64,000 bases of DNA from CAWKGV01 sp963849305 (GTDB lineage Bacteria > Pseudomonadota > Alphaproteobacteria > Acetobacterales > Acetobacteraceae), in NCBI GenBank assembly GCA_963849305.1, contig CAWKGV010000002.1, forward strand, positions 186,001 through 250,000, written 5' to 3'. This document shows positions 34,703 through 42,985 of the stretch, piece by piece. A program made the translations under genes and the position numbers. Below the pieces are notes generated by a model. The model ran no database searches and was not told the origin of the DNA. It worked only from the letters and a program-made list of their open reading frames with translations. Each line of letters opens with the position of its first letter. Within the stretch, counting starts at the first letter, position 1.

Positions 34703-35419
34703 TCAGCCGCCGCGCACGTCAACCGGCACGATCACGCGCGGCAGCATTCGCCGCGCGTGGAGCAGGCTGACCACGACTGCCCCCGCCCCTGGCCGCTGCA
34801 CGCGCATCCCGAATTGCAGACGCGGGGGACCTGCTCCCTCGGCGACGCGCCCGCTTACCCATTGCCCGGCCGATACCGCATTAGCCGCCCACGCCGCGCC
34901 GGACCAGCTTGTGAGCACGGCAGCGCGGTAAGGGGCGGCCCGCGAGGATGTGGCCGAGTGATAGAGCCCCACCGCCGTTTCCCAGTTTCCCGCCCTCGCC
35001 CGCAGTTCGGCGAGGAAGCGGGCCGCGTAGCGGGCGTTGGCCTCGGGGTCGAATGCCTCCTCGATGCTGGCGAAGGCGAACGGATGATGCAGCAGACTGA
35101 CCTGGAAACAGCCGATATCGAGCGAGCGATCGCCGTTCGCGAGTTGCCGCATCGCATACGCGACCGCCTCGGGCTTGGTGGCGAAGAAGCGGCCCGCGCC
35201 GGAATCGTCCACGGTCCAGGGCCAGGGTGCCACCCGCCGGGTAAGCGGATCGGCGCGCCCGCTCTCGACCCGGCCGATCGCGTGCAGCAGGCCGGCGGGA
35301 ATGGCCTGCTCGTGCTCAGCCTGTGCGGCTGCGACATCGCAAGACTGCGCCTGCGCGCGGAACGGGGCGAGCGCGGTGCAGGCCAGCAGCGCGGCCCATC
35401 CAAGCCGGCGGCACGTCAT
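34703..35419 (-). CDS. Lytic transglycosylase, Tad-locus associated
   Basis: A 238-residue secreted protein with a signal peptide (LGWAALLACTALAPFRAQAQ, cleavage near residue 25). It has an SLT-type lysozyme-like domain. The catalytic glutamate is in HAIGRVESGR (about E52), and later conserved parts are SLDIGCFQVSLLHH, DPEANARYAARFLAELR and the VGLYHS segment. It cuts peptidoglycan so that the pilus or secretin can cross the wall. Its ATG overlaps the tadG stop (ATGA), so it is the last gene of the tad operon. Confidence 0.87.
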   Translation of the reverse strand: MTCRRLGWAALLACTALAPFRAQAQSCDVAAAQAEHEQAIPAGLLHAIGRVESGRADPLTRRVAPWPWTVDDSGAGRFFATKPEAVAYAMRQLANGDRSLDIGCFQVSLLHHPFAFASIEEAFDPEANARYAARFLAELRARAGNWETAVGLYHSATSSRAAPYRAAVLTSWSGAAWAANAVSAGQWVSGRVAEGAGPPRLQFGMRVQRPGAGAVVVSLLHARRMLPRVIVPVDVRGG

Positions 35420-37053
35420 TGCGACAGTCGCAGGTTTACGAGCTGCGCGCCGATCTGGCTGAACGCGGACTGCAAGTCGGCTGAAGTCGGACTCAGGAAA
35501 TATTTCGACGGGTCGGTGGCGCAGTTTTGGAACAGCGTTTGCGTCGCGGGCGCGATCGAGCCGTCATGGTTGAACAGGATGGTGTAGATGATGATGTTGT
35601 ACGACTTGATGATCGTGCACATCTGGCTCATGCGCGAGTTGATGTTCGCGGTCGCGTTCGCCTGCGTATTGTTGGCGCCCAGCCCCATGAGATCCTGCTT
35701 GAGCCGGCCGTAGGCGGTGAAATCCGTGTCGCCGTCGTTTTTCCAGGGCGGCGGTCCGGCGCCGGGCGCGCCGCCCGGCCAGTCGTACCATTGGTTGTTG
35801 CCGTCGGTCATCAAGACGATGACCTTCTGCATGTTGGTGGTGTTGTAGTTGAGCGGCAGGGTCGGATTGCCCCACAGGCCCCGCCAGTTCGGGCTGAGCG
35901 TCCACCAGCCGGCTTGGAGCCCGAGATTGATGAAGGTACCGCCCCAATTCACCGCGACCATCTTGTCGATCAGCGACAAGGCGGCATCGCGGCTGGGTTG
36001 CAAGCCGAGCACCGGCAGCGGAGAGCAACCCAGATCCGGCCCCACCGCCGTGTCGGCCGGCAGCGTCGCCTGCTGCCCCTCGGTGATGTTGGAGGTCGAC
36101 CAGTCATTGTCGCCTTTGATCGGTTTGTTGCCGACGTAGTATTCGTTTAGAGTCGAAGGATACAGGAATGGCGTGAACGGTGCCTGCGCCGGAATCGCGT
36201 CGGTGAAGTCGTTGCCGTTCTGGGTGCGCGCCATCACGCAGCCCATCCAGGTCGTATTCTGATACGCGGTCTGGTCCACGGTGCCGTTGACGAGCCAGGC
36301 CGTGTTGGTCGGCCCAATGTTCACCTCGGCGGTGAACGGCACCACGGCGACCCAGAGATTCTGCTGTGTGTCCGGCGTACCCGTGCCGGTATCGGATGGG
36401 GCGTGGCCATAGACGATGTTCAACAGCTCCGTGGCCGACGTGATCAGGGCCTGGATCGGCCAGCCCGCCATCGAGCCGGTGTTGTCGAGCACCAGCGACA
36501 GCTCCATGCCCGTGGTCGCGCGCACCGCCTGGTTCGTGGCTTGCAGTCCCATGGTGGGTTTGCCGAAAATCTGCATGAAGGTGGTCGGCAGCGTCGCGGT
36601 GGCGGCGATCGATATGGTGTTCGGATCGATTTGCGTGATGGTGGGGCCGATGACGGTCGCGCCCATGAAGCCGACCTGCGACGTGCCTGTGCTACGGCCG
36701 AAATTGGCCCAGAACAGGTTGGCGATCTCGGCATCGCGGGTGGCGGAGGCAATGTCGCGCGCCCCGATCAGCGCCGCCGCGTCGATGGCGGTGGTCAGTC
36801 GGGACTGGGCCAGCCAGCCGCGGCCCAGATCCACCCCGATCCCGATCGCGGCGATAAGCGGCATTGCCGATAGCGCGAACAGGATCGCGATGTTGCCGCG
36901 CTGGTCGCGCGTGAGGCTGGTTATACCAACGCGACTCCTCCCCCCGGCCCACTCCCGCAAGCGGAGAGGGAGAGGCCGCGCGCGACGGCCTCCCCTCCTC
37001 TTGCGGGAGCGGTTGGGGGAGGGGTCGAACAGACAGAATGAGCGGTCGGGCAA
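35416..37053 (-). CDS. tadG: TadG-like protein with von Willebrand A-type domain; start uncertain
   Basis: The recognisable protein begins at RDQRGNIAILFALSAMPL near 36930: a TadG N-terminal membrane helix with a type IVb pilin-like cleavage context. A Tad domain then leads to GVDLGRGWLAQSRLT, and a large VWA-like region starts at MELSLVLDNTGSMAGWPIQA (DxSxS-like DNTGS). No ATG or GTG lies between the tadE2 stop and this helix. The frame runs upstream through an inverted pair of repeats. The start given is an in-frame TTG just after the tadE2 stop; the next possible one is ATG 37170 inside tadE2. TadG is a minor pseudopilin-like structural protein. Confidence 0.75.
   Translation of the reverse strand: MPDRSFCLFDPSPNRSRKRRGGRRARPLPLRLREWAGGRSRVGITSLTRDQRGNIAILFALSAMPLIAAIGIGVDLGRGWLAQSRLTTAIDAAALIGARDIASATRDAEIANLFWANFGRSTGTSQVGFMGATVIGPTITQIDPNTISIAATATLPTTFMQIFGKPTMGLQATNQAVRATTGMELSLVLDNTGSMAGWPIQALITSATELLNIVYGHAPSDTGTGTPDTQQNLWVAVVPFTAEVNIGPTNTAWLVNGTVDQTAYQNTTWMGCVMARTQNGNDFTDAIPAQAPFTPFLYPSTLNEYYVGNKPIKGDNDWSTSNITEGQQATLPADTAVGPDLGCSPLPVLGLQPSRDAALSLIDKMVAVNWGGTFINLGLQAGWWTLSPNWRGLWGNPTLPLNYNTTNMQKVIVLMTDGNNQWYDWPGGAPGAGPPPWKNDGDTDFTAYGRLKQDLMGLGANNTQANATANINSRMSQMCTIIKSYNIIIYTILFNHDGSIAPATQTLFQNCATDPSKYFLSPTSADLQSAFSQIGAQLVNLRLSQ
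36931..37024. repeat. Inverted pair of C/G-rich repeats (family B) between tadE2 and tadG
   Basis: Two copies of a roughly 40-base element lie head to head around a GCGCGCGAC spacer. Each contains CTCCCGCAAG or its complement CTTGCGGGAG. Their arms match at about four of five positions, forming a large imperfect hairpin. The pair occupies the site where the start of tadG would be expected. Confidence 0.75.
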
Positions 37054-37067
37054 AAGGGCCGCTGGTA

Positions 37068-37634
37068 CTACTGCAGCGACAACGGCTCGCCCGAGCGTGG
37101 CGCGTAGAGCGAATACACATAGGCCACATCGGGCCCCGTGGTGCCCATCTGAAGGAAGCTCAACATCCATGGGTGGATTCCGCTGTAGATTTCGGCCGCG
37201 ATAACCATCTCGCCACTCGGCACGGCGTAGCCGACGGGCAAGGTCGGCGCCTGCCCGACCGTGCCGAACTTGCTGGTGTAGGCCGCATTAGTGGTGTTCA
37301 CCTGCTGCCAGGCGATAGTGGTGGTCGTGCCGTTGTTGACGATCCCGGAGATGATGGTGGCGCCGCCCTGGCCGGCGACCGCGAGCGGTTTCGCGATCTG
37401 CTGGGCGATCGCGAAATAGCCGCCCGCGGCAGTGAAGTTCGCCGCGTAGAGTGGGTAGGCGCGGGCGGTGATGTCGGCGGTCTCGCTTGCGGCACGTTCC
37501 AACCGGAACCAGTCGGTGATCCAGATCGCGAGATCGGTGCCGCCGAGTAGCAGCAGCACGGCTGCCGGCAGCACCAGCGCGAACTCGATCGCGGCCACGC
37601 CGCGACGGCTGCTACGGTGTCGGGAACGGCTCAT
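37068..37634 (-). CDS. TadE/TadG-family pilus assembly protein (second TadE-like)
   Basis: A 188-residue pseudopilin. The basic leader MSRSRHRSSRRG is followed by VAAIEFALVLPAAVLLLLGG. The glycine before the helix and the glutamate at position +5 are those recognised by the Tad prepilin peptidase. The rest is periplasmic. The start overlaps the preceding TadE-like gene by 23 bases. Two TadE-like proteins plus TadG is the usual complement of minor pseudopilins in Tad systems. Confidence 0.85.
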   Translation of the reverse strand: MSRSRHRSSRRGVAAIEFALVLPAAVLLLLGGTDLAIWITDWFRLERAASETADITARAYPLYAANFTAAGGYFAIAQQIAKPLAVAGQGGATIISGIVNNGTTTTIAWQQVNTTNAAYTSKFGTVGQAPTLPVGYAVPSGEMVIAAEIYSGIHPWMLSFLQMGTTGPDVAYVYSLYAPRSGEPLSLQ

Positions 37635-38121
37635 TCTCGACCCAAAACGTGGTGGTGTGCATCAAGTAAGGATGGCCGACGATGCTGCTGGCGATGCTGG
37701 TCAGGAACGGCTGCATGTAGGTCAGCGTGTACTGCACGGCATTGCTCGGGCCGCCGGCGTTCGATGCCGGCGCTGACGTGGAGCCGAATTGCGGGTAGCT
37801 GGCGAGCGTGACGGTCAGGCTTGACGCCTGTAGGAATCCGCCCGTCGCGTCGACCACGACTGCAGCAACGGCGAGTTCGCGCGTGGCCGGCGGGTTGGAC
37901 GCCATGCTGGCCGGATACGCGGCGCCGGTGACGCCGAAGCGGCTCGCCTCCCGCGCGCCGTAGTTCAGCGCGCCATCGGCCAGGAGCTGCCAGCCGATTT
38001 CGAGCAGGATGATCACCAGCGTGACAAAGCACAGCGCGACGACGGCGAACTCGATCGACGTCACAGCCGCGCGAGGCGGAAGCCGGCGCGACGGCCTGTC
38101 GGCGTGCCGCGAGCCAATCAT
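37612..38121 (-). CDS. tadE: TadE-like pseudopilin
   Basis: A 169-residue protein with the pseudopilin N-terminus PPRAAVTSIEFAVVALCFVT: VTSIEF places Glu at +5 after the expected cleavage. A single helix and a periplasmic domain with GALNYGAREASRFGVTGAAY follow. ATG 38121 overlaps the tadC stop (ATGA), and the much longer open frame upstream belongs to tadC in another frame. It is a minor structural component of the Tad pilus machine. Confidence 0.87.
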   Translation of the reverse strand: MIGSRHADRPSRRLPPRAAVTSIEFAVVALCFVTLVIILLEIGWQLLADGALNYGAREASRFGVTGAAYPASMASNPPATRELAVAAVVVDATGGFLQASSLTVTLASYPQFGSTSAPASNAGGPSNAVQYTLTYMQPFLTSIASSIVGHPYLMHTTTFWVENEPFPTP

Positions 38122-39047
38122 CGGTGGTGGAAGGCAGTCAGCACCTGGACGATCGCCGGGCCGGCGATCACCAGCATGATGCAGGGCAGGATGAAGACGA
38201 TCATCGGCATGGTCAGCAGTACCGGCAGCCGCGCCGCGCGCTGCTCGAAGGCGGTCAGCGTCATCTGGCGCATCTCCGCCGAGAGCACGCGCAGCGCCTG
38301 GGTCAGCGGCGTGCCGTATTGCATGGTCTGCGCCAGCGTGCCGCCGAGCCGGACCATGATGTCGAGCCGCGTCCGCGTGCCCATGTTGACCAGCGCCTGG
38401 CGCCGGTCGGTGAGGATTTTCATTTCGCTCGATGTGGTCAGCAGCTCGGTCGCGGCCGGCCGGTTGGTCGCGCGGAACTCCGCGGCGACCCGATCCAGCC
38501 CGGCCTCCAGCGGCAAGCCCGCCTCGGCGCAGATGATCAGCAGGTCGAGCGCGTCTGGCAGGCCGCGCTCGACCGCCCGCAGGTAGCGGCGGCGAATGCG
38601 CTTGATGATCATGTCGGGCAGCAGCATTCCCGCGATCGCGGCCACGGCCAGGACAATGAGCGGGGGCAGGTGGATCGCGAGGGCTTTCAGCAGCACCCAA
38701 GCCAAGGCCGGAAGCGCGCCCATCAGCGCGAGCTTCGCTCCCAGGAACAGCGGCAGGGCGGTTTCGGGCCGGTGAGCGGTGGCGCTCAGCGTCTGCTCCA
38801 GGTCGGCGATCGTCTTGCGCGACAGCATGCCGCTGCGCCGGACCAATTCGCCCAAAATGCGCAGCGGCTGCAGCCATGAGGCGCCGCCCCCCGGCTCTCC
38901 GGCCGAACGCGCGGCCTGTCCGCTGGCGGCGCGCAGGCGCGCGGTGAAGCGGGCATCGCGCTCGGCGAGTCGGGCCAGCGCGAGGCCGCAGCCGACCAGC
39001 AGCGTCGATAGCGACGCCACCAACGGCAATAGCGGCACGCCGTTCAC
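38118..39047 (-). CDS. tadC: Tad pilus inner-membrane platform protein TadC
   Basis: A 309-residue type II secretion F-family protein. It has an N-terminal helix, a cytoplasmic domain with ERGLPDALDLLIICAEAGLP and EAGLDRVAAEFRATN, and two or three C-terminal helices (LLTMPMIVFILPCIMLVIAG). With TadB it forms the platform that the TadA ATPase drives. It starts at a GTG (39047) with GGGAGG correctly placed upstream, 25 bases after the tadB stop. Confidence 0.92.
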   Translation of the reverse strand: MNGVPLLPLVASLSTLLVGCGLALARLAERDARFTARLRAASGQAARSAGEPGGGASWLQPLRILGELVRRSGMLSRKTIADLEQTLSATAHRPETALPLFLGAKLALMGALPALAWVLLKALAIHLPPLIVLAVAAIAGMLLPDMIIKRIRRRYLRAVERGLPDALDLLIICAEAGLPLEAGLDRVAAEFRATNRPAATELLTTSSEMKILTDRRQALVNMGTRTRLDIMVRLGGTLAQTMQYGTPLTQALRVLSAEMRQMTLTAFEQRAARLPVLLTMPMIVFILPCIMLVIAGPAIVQVLTAFHHR

Positions 39048-39072
39048 GCCAGGCCTCCCACAAGCGGCTGCG

Positions 39073-40035
39073 TCATGACAGGCTCTTGCGGATGATGAGC
39101 TGCATCGAGCCGATGCCGGTCACGAGCGAGGCTATGCCGGCGATCAGCAATTGCTCGCCGCGCCTAGTGGTGAACAGCAGCATAATGTAGGATGGGTTAA
39201 CGACCGCAAGCATCGCGAACACGACGAACGGGAGCGCCGCGAGCACCATCGCCGTAGATCGCGCCTCGGCCGAGAGGGCCATGCCGCGGGCGCGCAGCGC
39301 CAAACGCTTGCGGATCACGTCGGCCAGGTTCTCCAGCGCGTCGGTCAGGTTGCCGCCGGTCTGGCCTTGGAGCGCCAAGGCAACGGCGAAGAAACCGTAT
39401 TCCTGCAACCCGGTGCGCCGCGACATCTCCCGCAAGGCGGCGTCCAGCGTGCGCCCGATCGAGAGGTCGGCGTAGAGGCGAACGAATTCCTCGTTGGTGG
39501 GCGCGGGCGCCTCGCGCCCGACGGTGCGCAGCGCCTCGCTGACCGGGATGCCGGCGCGGACCGAACGAACGATCATCGACAGCGCGTCCGGCATCTGCCG
39601 GTAGAGCAGGCGCATGCGCCGGGCATGAAAAAAGCCGAAGACCGGACGCGCGAACGCGAGCACTAATCCTGGCAGCAGCGCCCAGGCGAGCGGGCTGACG
39701 ATGCGGGTGACGGGAGCGGTCACGAGCAGCGCGGCGACGAGGCTGCCGAGCAGCACCACCCACCACGGCAACGGGTAGAGTTCGGGCCGATCCGGCTGCA
39801 CGTTGAGCAGGCGCGACAGCCGGGCACCGAGCACGGGAGAGCGGTCCGCCCGCGCGAGACTCGCGGCGGCCTCGCGCGGGCCGGCGGAGCTGGCCGGCCC
39901 GTGCGCGCGCGCCGTTGCCTGCACCCGCGCCTTCATGCCGCGCGAGCGAGCGTCAACCAGATGCAGCCAGACCCCGGCGGCGCTCATGGCGCAGGCGCTG
40001 GCCGCGATCGCCGCGCAAACGGCGAGCGGGTTCAC
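39073..40035 (-). CDS. tadB: Tad pilus inner-membrane platform protein TadB
   Basis: A 320-residue F-family membrane protein. Helices occur near residue 5-25, 95-135 and at the C-terminus (VLAALPFVVFAMLAVVNPSY). The cytoplasmic signature MPDALSMIVRSVRAGIPVSE is followed by QGQTGGNLTDALENLADVI. It is paired with TadC. The start ATG overlaps the end of the fusion ATPase gene by 4 bases (ATGA). Confidence 0.92.
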   Translation of the reverse strand: MNPLAVCAAIAASACAMSAAGVWLHLVDARSRGMKARVQATARAHGPASSAGPREAAASLARADRSPVLGARLSRLLNVQPDRPELYPLPWWVVLLGSLVAALLVTAPVTRIVSPLAWALLPGLVLAFARPVFGFFHARRMRLLYRQMPDALSMIVRSVRAGIPVSEALRTVGREAPAPTNEEFVRLYADLSIGRTLDAALREMSRRTGLQEYGFFAVALALQGQTGGNLTDALENLADVIRKRLALRARGMALSAEARSTAMVLAALPFVVFAMLAVVNPSYIMLLFTTRRGEQLLIAGIASLVTGIGSMQLIIRKSLS

Positions 40036-42650
40036 CTGCCCGCCTCCTCGACGGCGGCCATGTAGGCGCGGTCGAGGTTGTAATACACCAGCCGCTGCAT
40101 GAACCCCGGCCGCACGCGCGAGACGGCGTAGCGACCGAGCAGCGTGCCGTCCGGTTCCTCGCCCTCGTACTGGTACTGGAAGACGTTGTTTAGGGTGACG
40201 ATCTCACCCTCCAGGCCCATTACTTCCGTCACCTGGGTCACACGGCGCACGCCGTCGCGCATCCGCTCGACCTGTACCAGCAGGTCGATGGCGCTGACGA
40301 TCTGGGTGCGGATCGCGCGCAGCGGCAAGTTCGGCTGGCCCATTTGCACCATGTTCTCGATCCGGGTGATCGCATCGCGGGTGTTGTTGGCATGGATCGT
40401 ACTCATCGAGCCGTCATGGCCGGTGTTCATCGCCTGGAGCATGTCAAACGCCTCGGCGCCGCGGACCTCGCCCACGATCACCCGGTCGGGGCGCATCCGC
40501 AGCGCGTTGCGCACCAGGTCGCGCTGCGTGACCTCGCCGCGGCCTTCCAGGTTGGGCGGACGCGTCTCCAGCCGCACCACATGCGGCTGCTGCAATTGCA
40601 ACTCGGCCGCGTCCTCGATGGTGACGATCCGCTCGGCCGGGTCGATCATCCGCGACATGGCGTTGAGCAAAGTGGTCTTGCCCGCCCCGGTGCCGCCGGA
40701 AACGATCACGTTCAGCCGGCAGCGCGCCCCAATCTCCAGCACGCGGCCGAGCTGCGGCGTGACCGAGCCCTTGGCGGCCAGCGCCTCGAAGCTGATCTGC
40801 TGGCGCGAGAACTTGCGGATCGATATGCAGGCGCCATTCAGCGCGAGCGGCGGGAAGATGATGTTGACGCGCGAGCCGTCGGCCAGGCGCGCATCGACCA
40901 TCGGGCTGCTCTCGTCCACGCGCCGTCCGACCGCGGCGGCGATGCGCTGGGCGATGCTCCCGACATGAGCGGTGTTGCGGAAGCGCACCGAAGACTGGCG
41001 CAGCTTGCCGCGCTGTTCGACGAACACGCGGTCGGGGCCGTTCACCATGATATCGGTGATCGTCTCGTCTTCGAGCAGCGGCTCCAGCGGGCCGAGCCCC
41101 AGCATGTCGTCCACCAGCTCAGCGGCGAGCTGCTGCTGCTCGCGCCCGTTGAGCTGGACCCGGTTCTCGTCGGCAATGTCGGCCAGCAACCGCTCGACTT
41201 CCACCTGCAACCGCTCCTGGCTCATGCCAGCGGCGACCGACGGATCGAGCCGGGAAAGGCAGATCGTGCGCAATTCGGCAATGCCGCTCGGCGCGGGCGC
41301 GGGCGCGGGTGCGGCGGGCGGAGTCGGCGCGCGAGCCGGGGCGAGGGTTTGCGCCGCACCCTGGGGCGCTCCCGCTGGCGCGCTCTCGTCCGGCTCGACC
41401 CGGCGGCGCCCGAAGCCGCGCGCCAGACTCATCGGCGGAATGCCCGGCCGAACAGCCCGCGCCGCACCGAGTTCGCGGGGCTGGGCCGAGGGCACAGCCT
41501 CGCGCGCGAGCTGCTCGATCGCGGTCCGGAAGGCGCCGCGCTGGCGCAATGCGGGGGTGCCGAGCGTGGCGGCGGCGTGCATTTGCTTGGGCAGGAACGG
41601 AATGACGATTTCGGGCGTAAGTTGCAGGGCTTCGCAAACCTGCTTGCGGCTCAGCGCGCCGCGCGCGCCGTCCTGGTTCAGCACCACGATCGGCCGGCGC
41701 GGCTGGCCCGGCCCGTTCGGCAGGCCGAGGAAGCGCAGCGCGTCCCGGATCGCGGCGAGGGTCGGGTCAATCACCAGCACGCGTTGATGGGCAAGCTCCA
41801 TCAGGTCGCGGTTGAGCGGGCTCGGGGCGCGGGGCAGGTCCACGACGATGAAATTGAAGCGCTTTCGCAACACACCGAGCAGTTGCGGGGCGGCGCTTGG
41901 CGCGATCTTGAGGGAAGCGTCGAGCGGCTCCTCGGCGGCCAGGACGTGCAATCGGTCGCCGATCAGGGCAGTGGCGCGCTCAAGGAACAGCTCGTCCACG
42001 CGCGCGGGCGTTTCCAGCGCGACGCGTAGGCCCTTGCCCGGTTCGCCGCCGAGGATCAGCGCCGCAGTGCCGGTGTACGGGTCGGCGTCCAACAGCAGCG
42101 TGTGGTGTCGCGCGCGCTCGGCGAATTGCAGGGCGAGGTTGACGGCGATGGTGGAGGCGCCGACGCCGCCCCGCACGCCGGTCACGGTGATGAGCCGGCC
42201 GCCGCGCACGCCCAACTCGGGCGTGGCGCGCCCGGTGATCGCCGGCAAGAAGTCGCGGGCGACCAGCTCCCGGCTCAGCGGCTTGTGCAGGTATTCGACC
42301 GCGCCCATCCCGCGTGTGACCTGGCGGTAGAAGCCGATGTCCTGCCGCTCGCCCAATACCAGGACGCGCACGCCCGGCTCGACGAATTGCGCCAGCTCGT
42401 CGAGCGCGCCGAGTGGGTTCGGCTCGCCCGAGACATCGACGATCAGCGCATTCGGGGTGGCCATTTGCTGCAAAGCCGCGCGCGCAGCCGCTAAGTCGCC
42501 GCGGCGAATGCCAGCGGCGGACTCGCCCAGTGCCTCGCGCAGCACCGCTTCGCTCTCGGCGTCACGCACGAAGGCGAGCAGGCCAGTCCGCCCGGTCCGT
42601 AGCGGATCGCCAGCCTGGTCCGCGATCGATGGTTCGAGCACCTCGGACAT
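40032..42650 (-). CDS. Natural fusion of TadZ/CpaE (ParA-like) and TadA/CpaF (pilus ATPase)
   Basis: An 872-residue single frame joins two Tad proteins. Residues 20-140 are a receiver-like fold without a clear phospho-acceptor. Residues 150-400 are a ParA/MinD-type ATPase with the deviant Walker A GVRGGVGAST (158-167) and VVDLPR (269-274). A linker rich in Ala and Pro runs from about 420 to 457. The secretion ATPase follows: LGLGPLEPLLEDETITDIMV (517-536), Walker A GGTGAGKTT (652-660), the Walker B-region RVIVGEVRGAEA (723-734) and the His-box STIHAN (750-755). TadZ localises the machine to the pole and TadA drives assembly. No stop or frame change occurs at the joint. Confidence 0.93.
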   Translation of the reverse strand: MSEVLEPSIADQAGDPLRTGRTGLLAFVRDAESEAVLREALGESAAGIRRGDLAAARAALQQMATPNALIVDVSGEPNPLGALDELAQFVEPGVRVLVLGERQDIGFYRQVTRGMGAVEYLHKPLSRELVARDFLPAITGRATPELGVRGGRLITVTGVRGGVGASTIAVNLALQFAERARHHTLLLDADPYTGTAALILGGEPGKGLRVALETPARVDELFLERATALIGDRLHVLAAEEPLDASLKIAPSAAPQLLGVLRKRFNFIVVDLPRAPSPLNRDLMELAHQRVLVIDPTLAAIRDALRFLGLPNGPGQPRRPIVVLNQDGARGALSRKQVCEALQLTPEIVIPFLPKQMHAAATLGTPALRQRGAFRTAIEQLAREAVPSAQPRELGAARAVRPGIPPMSLARGFGRRRVEPDESAPAGAPQGAAQTLAPARAPTPPAAPAPAPAPSGIAELRTICLSRLDPSVAAGMSQERLQVEVERLLADIADENRVQLNGREQQQLAAELVDDMLGLGPLEPLLEDETITDIMVNGPDRVFVEQRGKLRQSSVRFRNTAHVGSIAQRIAAAVGRRVDESSPMVDARLADGSRVNIIFPPLALNGACISIRKFSRQQISFEALAAKGSVTPQLGRVLEIGARCRLNVIVSGGTGAGKTTLLNAMSRMIDPAERIVTIEDAAELQLQQPHVVRLETRPPNLEGRGEVTQRDLVRNALRMRPDRVIVGEVRGAEAFDMLQAMNTGHDGSMSTIHANNTRDAITRIENMVQMGQPNLPLRAIRTQIVSAIDLLVQVERMRDGVRRVTQVTEVMGLEGEIVTLNNVFQYQYEGEEPDGTLLGRYAVSRVRPGFMQRLVYYNLDRAYMAAVEEAGR

Positions 42651-42654
42651 GGGC

Positions 42655-42975
42655 TCAGTTGCCCCCGCTTGGCGCGGCGACGGTGCTGGTCGACCCGCCG
42701 GAGGAGACCGCGACCTCCGAGATCGCGCTGTCCGGTAGCGGCTTGACCCGATCGGCGCGCAGCCGTGCGACCGCGACGGCCGCGAGCTGCCCGGAGGCGG
42801 CGTGGCTGGCGGCGCCGAACCGCAGGTCGGCCGGATCGGCCGCCATCGTTTGCAAGTTGCGCTCGTTCAGCCCTTCGGGCTTCCACGTATTCTCGCGCGC
42901 GTATGGATCGTTGAACCCGGTGCCGGCGCAGCCGGCGACGCTCAGCAAGAGAGCCATGGCGCGGATGCCTCGCAT
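42655..42975 (-). CDS. Short CpaD-like lipoprotein of the Tad pilus
   Basis: A 106-residue lipoprotein with signal and lipobox MALLLSVAGC (Cys at 16). The middle NTWKPEGLNERNLQTMAADP, then ADLRFG, matches the conserved C-terminal core of CpaD, which supports the secretin. Full CpaD proteins are about twice as long, and the N-terminal part is absent here. It lies between the secretin and the fusion ATPase, exactly where cpaD belongs. The C-terminal tail is Ser/Gly-rich. Confidence 0.75.
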   Translation of the reverse strand: MRGIRAMALLLSVAGCAGTGFNDPYARENTWKPEGLNERNLQTMAADPADLRFGAASHAASGQLAAVAVARLRADRVKPLPDSAISEVAVSSGGSTSTVAAPSGGN

Positions 42976-42985
42976 GGTGCGTCCC

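Noticed and set aside
40344..42029. A 561-codon plus-strand frame opposite the TadZ-TadA fusion
   Set aside because: No domain is visible, while the minus strand has complete ATPase motifs.
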